Shown one piece after another: positions 42,773 through 44,100 of a stretch of DNA of 44,100 nucleotides. The stretch is taken from the NCBI GenBank assembly GCA_035265325.1, contig DATFOS010000218.1:1-44100 (forward strand), in the 5' to 3' direction. Each line of letters starts with the position of its first letter. Position 1 is the first letter of the stretch. The translations under genes and the position numbers were made by a program. This DNA is from DATCLS01 sp035265325 (GTDB lineage: Bacteria > Actinomycetota > Acidimicrobiia > Acidimicrobiales > VFJN01). The notes under the pieces were generated by a model, which saw only the letters and a program-made list of their open reading frames with translations, was not told where the DNA came from and searched no databases.

Positions 42773-44100
42773 ATGTCCCGCCGGATCGACATCGAGCTGA
42801 CGAGTACGCGTGACGACGGCTCGTGGACCTGGCGAGCAGCCGGCGCCCGCGAGCCGAGGGGAACGATCGACGGTGGGTTGTTGCCAGCCGGCGCCTCAGT
42901 GGGCGACGTGCTGCGCGTCGAGGTCGAGGGCTACCTCGACGGTATCGAGGTGACGGCCGTCGTGCCCACGCGGGCGCCGCGGCGCGAGCCGGACCGCCTC
43001 GAGATCATGGGGTCGTCGTCGCGTAGCGACGACCAGCTCGTCACCACCCAGCTCGCCGGCGGCCGCCGCGGCGAACGCGGTGGTGGCCGGGGCCGAGACC
43101 GCGATCGCGGCGAACGAAGCGAGCGAGGCGAGCGCGGCGACCGCGACCGCCGGGGGCGCGACGAGGGCCGCGACGGGCGGGCCCGCGACGGCCGTAGCCG
43201 CGACGACCGCGGCGGCGAGCGCCGGGGTGGCGCCGAGCGCGGCGGTGAGCGCCGGGGTGGTGGCGCCGAACGCGGCGGCGAGCGCGGCGAGCGGCGTGAT
43301 CGCCGCGACCGTCCCGATCGGGGCGAGCGCCACGAGCGTCCCGCCGCCGCGGCCGTCGAGGCCAAGCCCAAGCCGAAGCGCCTCCGTCCGGGCCGCACGC
43401 ACCGGGCCGCCCTCCTCGACGCCGTGCCCGTCGAGCAGCGGCCGATCCTCGAGCAACTGCTCCAGGGCGGCATCCCCGCCGTCCGGCAGGCCATCGACAA
43501 GCAGAACGAAGAGCTCAAGGCCGCGGGCAAGCCCGAGGTCGGCCGCGACGCCCTGCTGAAGATGGCCGAGGACCTGCGGGGCCGGGCCGCCGCCGCCATG
43601 TGGCGCGACCGGGCCGAGGCCGCCGTCGCCAACGTCGATGACCTCGACCTCCGCGACCTGCGGTCGGTGGTCAACGCCGCCGGCGACGCCGGCCGCGACG
43701 AGGAGGCGCGGGCGCTGGCCACCCGGCTGCGCGAGGCGCTCGTCAACCGGGTCGAGAAGGAGCAGTCGGCCTGGCTGGCCGAGCTGGCCGACATGCTGCG
43801 CGAGGGCCGCACGGTCCGGGCGCTGCGGCTCAGCTCGCGTCCGCCCAAGGCGGGGGCGATCATCCCCGCCGACCTGAGCAACCAGCTGGTCGAGCAGACC
43901 AACGCCGCCCTGACCGAGGAGACCGGGCAGGAGCGCTGGGCAACCGTGCTCGACGCCCTCGCGTACTCGCCGATCCGCCGCCGGGTCATCCCGACCTCGC
44001 TGCCGGCCAAGCTGTCCCCCGCGCTGCGCGAGACGGTCGCCCGCCTCGGCACCCGCCTCCCGGAGATCGCCCACATCTTCGCCGTCGAGCCCGACCAGGC
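42773..44100 (+). CDS. Long protein of unknown function with an Arg/Gly/Asp/Glu-rich central region (runs off the window)
   Basis: The frame is open from the ATG at 42773 to the right edge, 442 codons, with no stop. Residues 1 to about 80 form a small domain (VGDVLRVEVEGYLDGIEVTAV) that could be a beta-barrel. Residues about 97-190 are an RG/RD/ER-rich, surely disordered tract. From about 200 a helical, well-conserved-looking region begins (AVPVEQRPILEQLLQGGIP, ALLKMAEDLRGRAAAAMWRDRAEAAV, LATRLREALVNRVEKEQSAWLAELADML, quoted in parts). RG-rich tracts often bind RNA. I do not recognise the family. The minus-strand frame opposite it is a shadow. Confidence 0.75.
   Translation, partial: MSRRIDIELTSTRDDGSWTWRAAGAREPRGTIDGGLLPAGASVGDVLRVEVEGYLDGIEVTAVVPTRAPRREPDRLEIMGSSSRSDDQLVTTQLAGGRRGERGGGRGRDRDRGERSERGERGDRDRRGRDEGRDGRARDGRSRDDRGGERRGGAERGGERRGGGAERGGERGERRDRRDRPDRGERHERPAAAAVEAKPKPKRLRPGRTHRAALLDAVPVEQRPILEQLLQGGIPAVRQAIDKQNEELKAAGKPEVGRDALLKMAEDLRGRAAAAMWRDRAEAAVANVDDLDLRDLRSVVNAAGDAGRDEEARALATRLREALVNRVEKEQSAWLAELADMLREGRTVRALRLSSRPPKAGAIIPADLSNQLVEQTNAALTEETGQERWATVLDALAYSPIRRRVIPTSLPAKLSPALRETVARLGTRLPEIAHIFAVEPDQ
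43211..43282 (+). repeat. Imperfect tandem repeat of 30/33 bp in the Arg/Gly-rich gene
   Basis: Unit 1 (43211-43240) and unit 2 (43241-43273) are nearly the same; unit 2 has a three-base GGT insertion, and a partial third unit follows. Each unit encodes a GGERRGG-AERGG pattern. All length changes are multiples of three, so the frame is kept. Confidence 0.7.

Noticed and set aside
42896..44074. Minus-strand frame of about 390 codons opposite the Arg/Gly-rich gene
   Set aside because: Its Ala/Thr-rich translation mirrors the RG-rich codons of the plus strand, it has no recognisable domain or ribosome site, and the plus-strand frame has a promoter-like box and domain-like ends.

Overview
The window is very GC-rich, densely coding DNA with GTG starts, 4-base ATGA/GTGA gene overlaps and TGA or TAG stops. 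This, with a tandem ATPase/permease cluster, a wax-ester/diacylglycerol acyltransferase, a DivIVA-type coiled-coil protein and an NDMA/class III-like alcohol dehydrogenase, points to a chromosomal segment of an actinobacterium, most probably Acidimicrobiia (an inference from gene content, not a database result). I saw no rRNA, tRNA, CRISPR array, transposase or phage genes.

Layout. 1-6.3 kb: the 3' part of gcvT, a cyclopropane-fatty-acid-synthase-type methyltransferase, then on the minus strand a carboxylesterase followed by a class II aldolase/SnoaL-like pair, then an exonuclease III. 6.3-8.1 kb: a minus-strand run of small membrane proteins (GlsB/YeaQ type, CPBP protease, two small unknown proteins). 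8.2-19.6 kb: a catabolic block made of a GAF/PucR-type regulator, a secreted 3-hydroxybutyrate-oligomer hydrolase, a complete LivK-H-MG-F ABC importer with LivM and LivG fused, an NAD-dependent epimerase, a crotonase remnant with its catalytic core deleted, and a TesB-type thioesterase. 19.6-25.6 kb: a zinc-ribbon protein, 6-phosphogluconate dehydrogenase, and two ATPase/permease pairs. 25.75-28.9 kb: a single-aptamer glycine riboswitch in front of gcvP, whose reading frame is broken by one in-frame TAG codon. 29.2-34.7 kb: a DivIVA-like coiled-coil protein, a GAF histidine kinase with its LuxR-type response regulator, and a coupled SDR/QueA-like pair. 34.8-44.1 kb: an alcohol dehydrogenase, an AarF/UbiB kinase, a wax-ester synthase, a large AAA/LuxR regulator, and a long Arg/Gly-rich unknown protein that runs off the right edge.

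How the genes fit together. The most interesting block is 8.2-19.6 kb. A 40-bp element (30 of 40 identical positions, with the outer conserved blocks exactly 26 bp apart in both copies) lies upstream of both the secreted hydrolase (10184-10223) and the importer operon (12505-12544). This suggests that hydrolase and importer form one regulon, probably controlled by the neighbouring PucR-type regulator. A plausible reading is an uptake pathway for 3-hydroxyalkanoate oligomers or similar hydroxy-acid esters: cleavage outside the membrane, import by the Liv-type transporter, then CoA-dependent metabolism.

The second notable point is the glycine system: the riboswitch and promoter look intact and gcvT is present, but gcvP carries an amber codon upstream of the pyridoxal-phosphate lysine. 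TAG is used as a normal stop by at least five other genes here, so codon reassignment is unlikely. Recent loss of function, a base-call error or readthrough remain possible.
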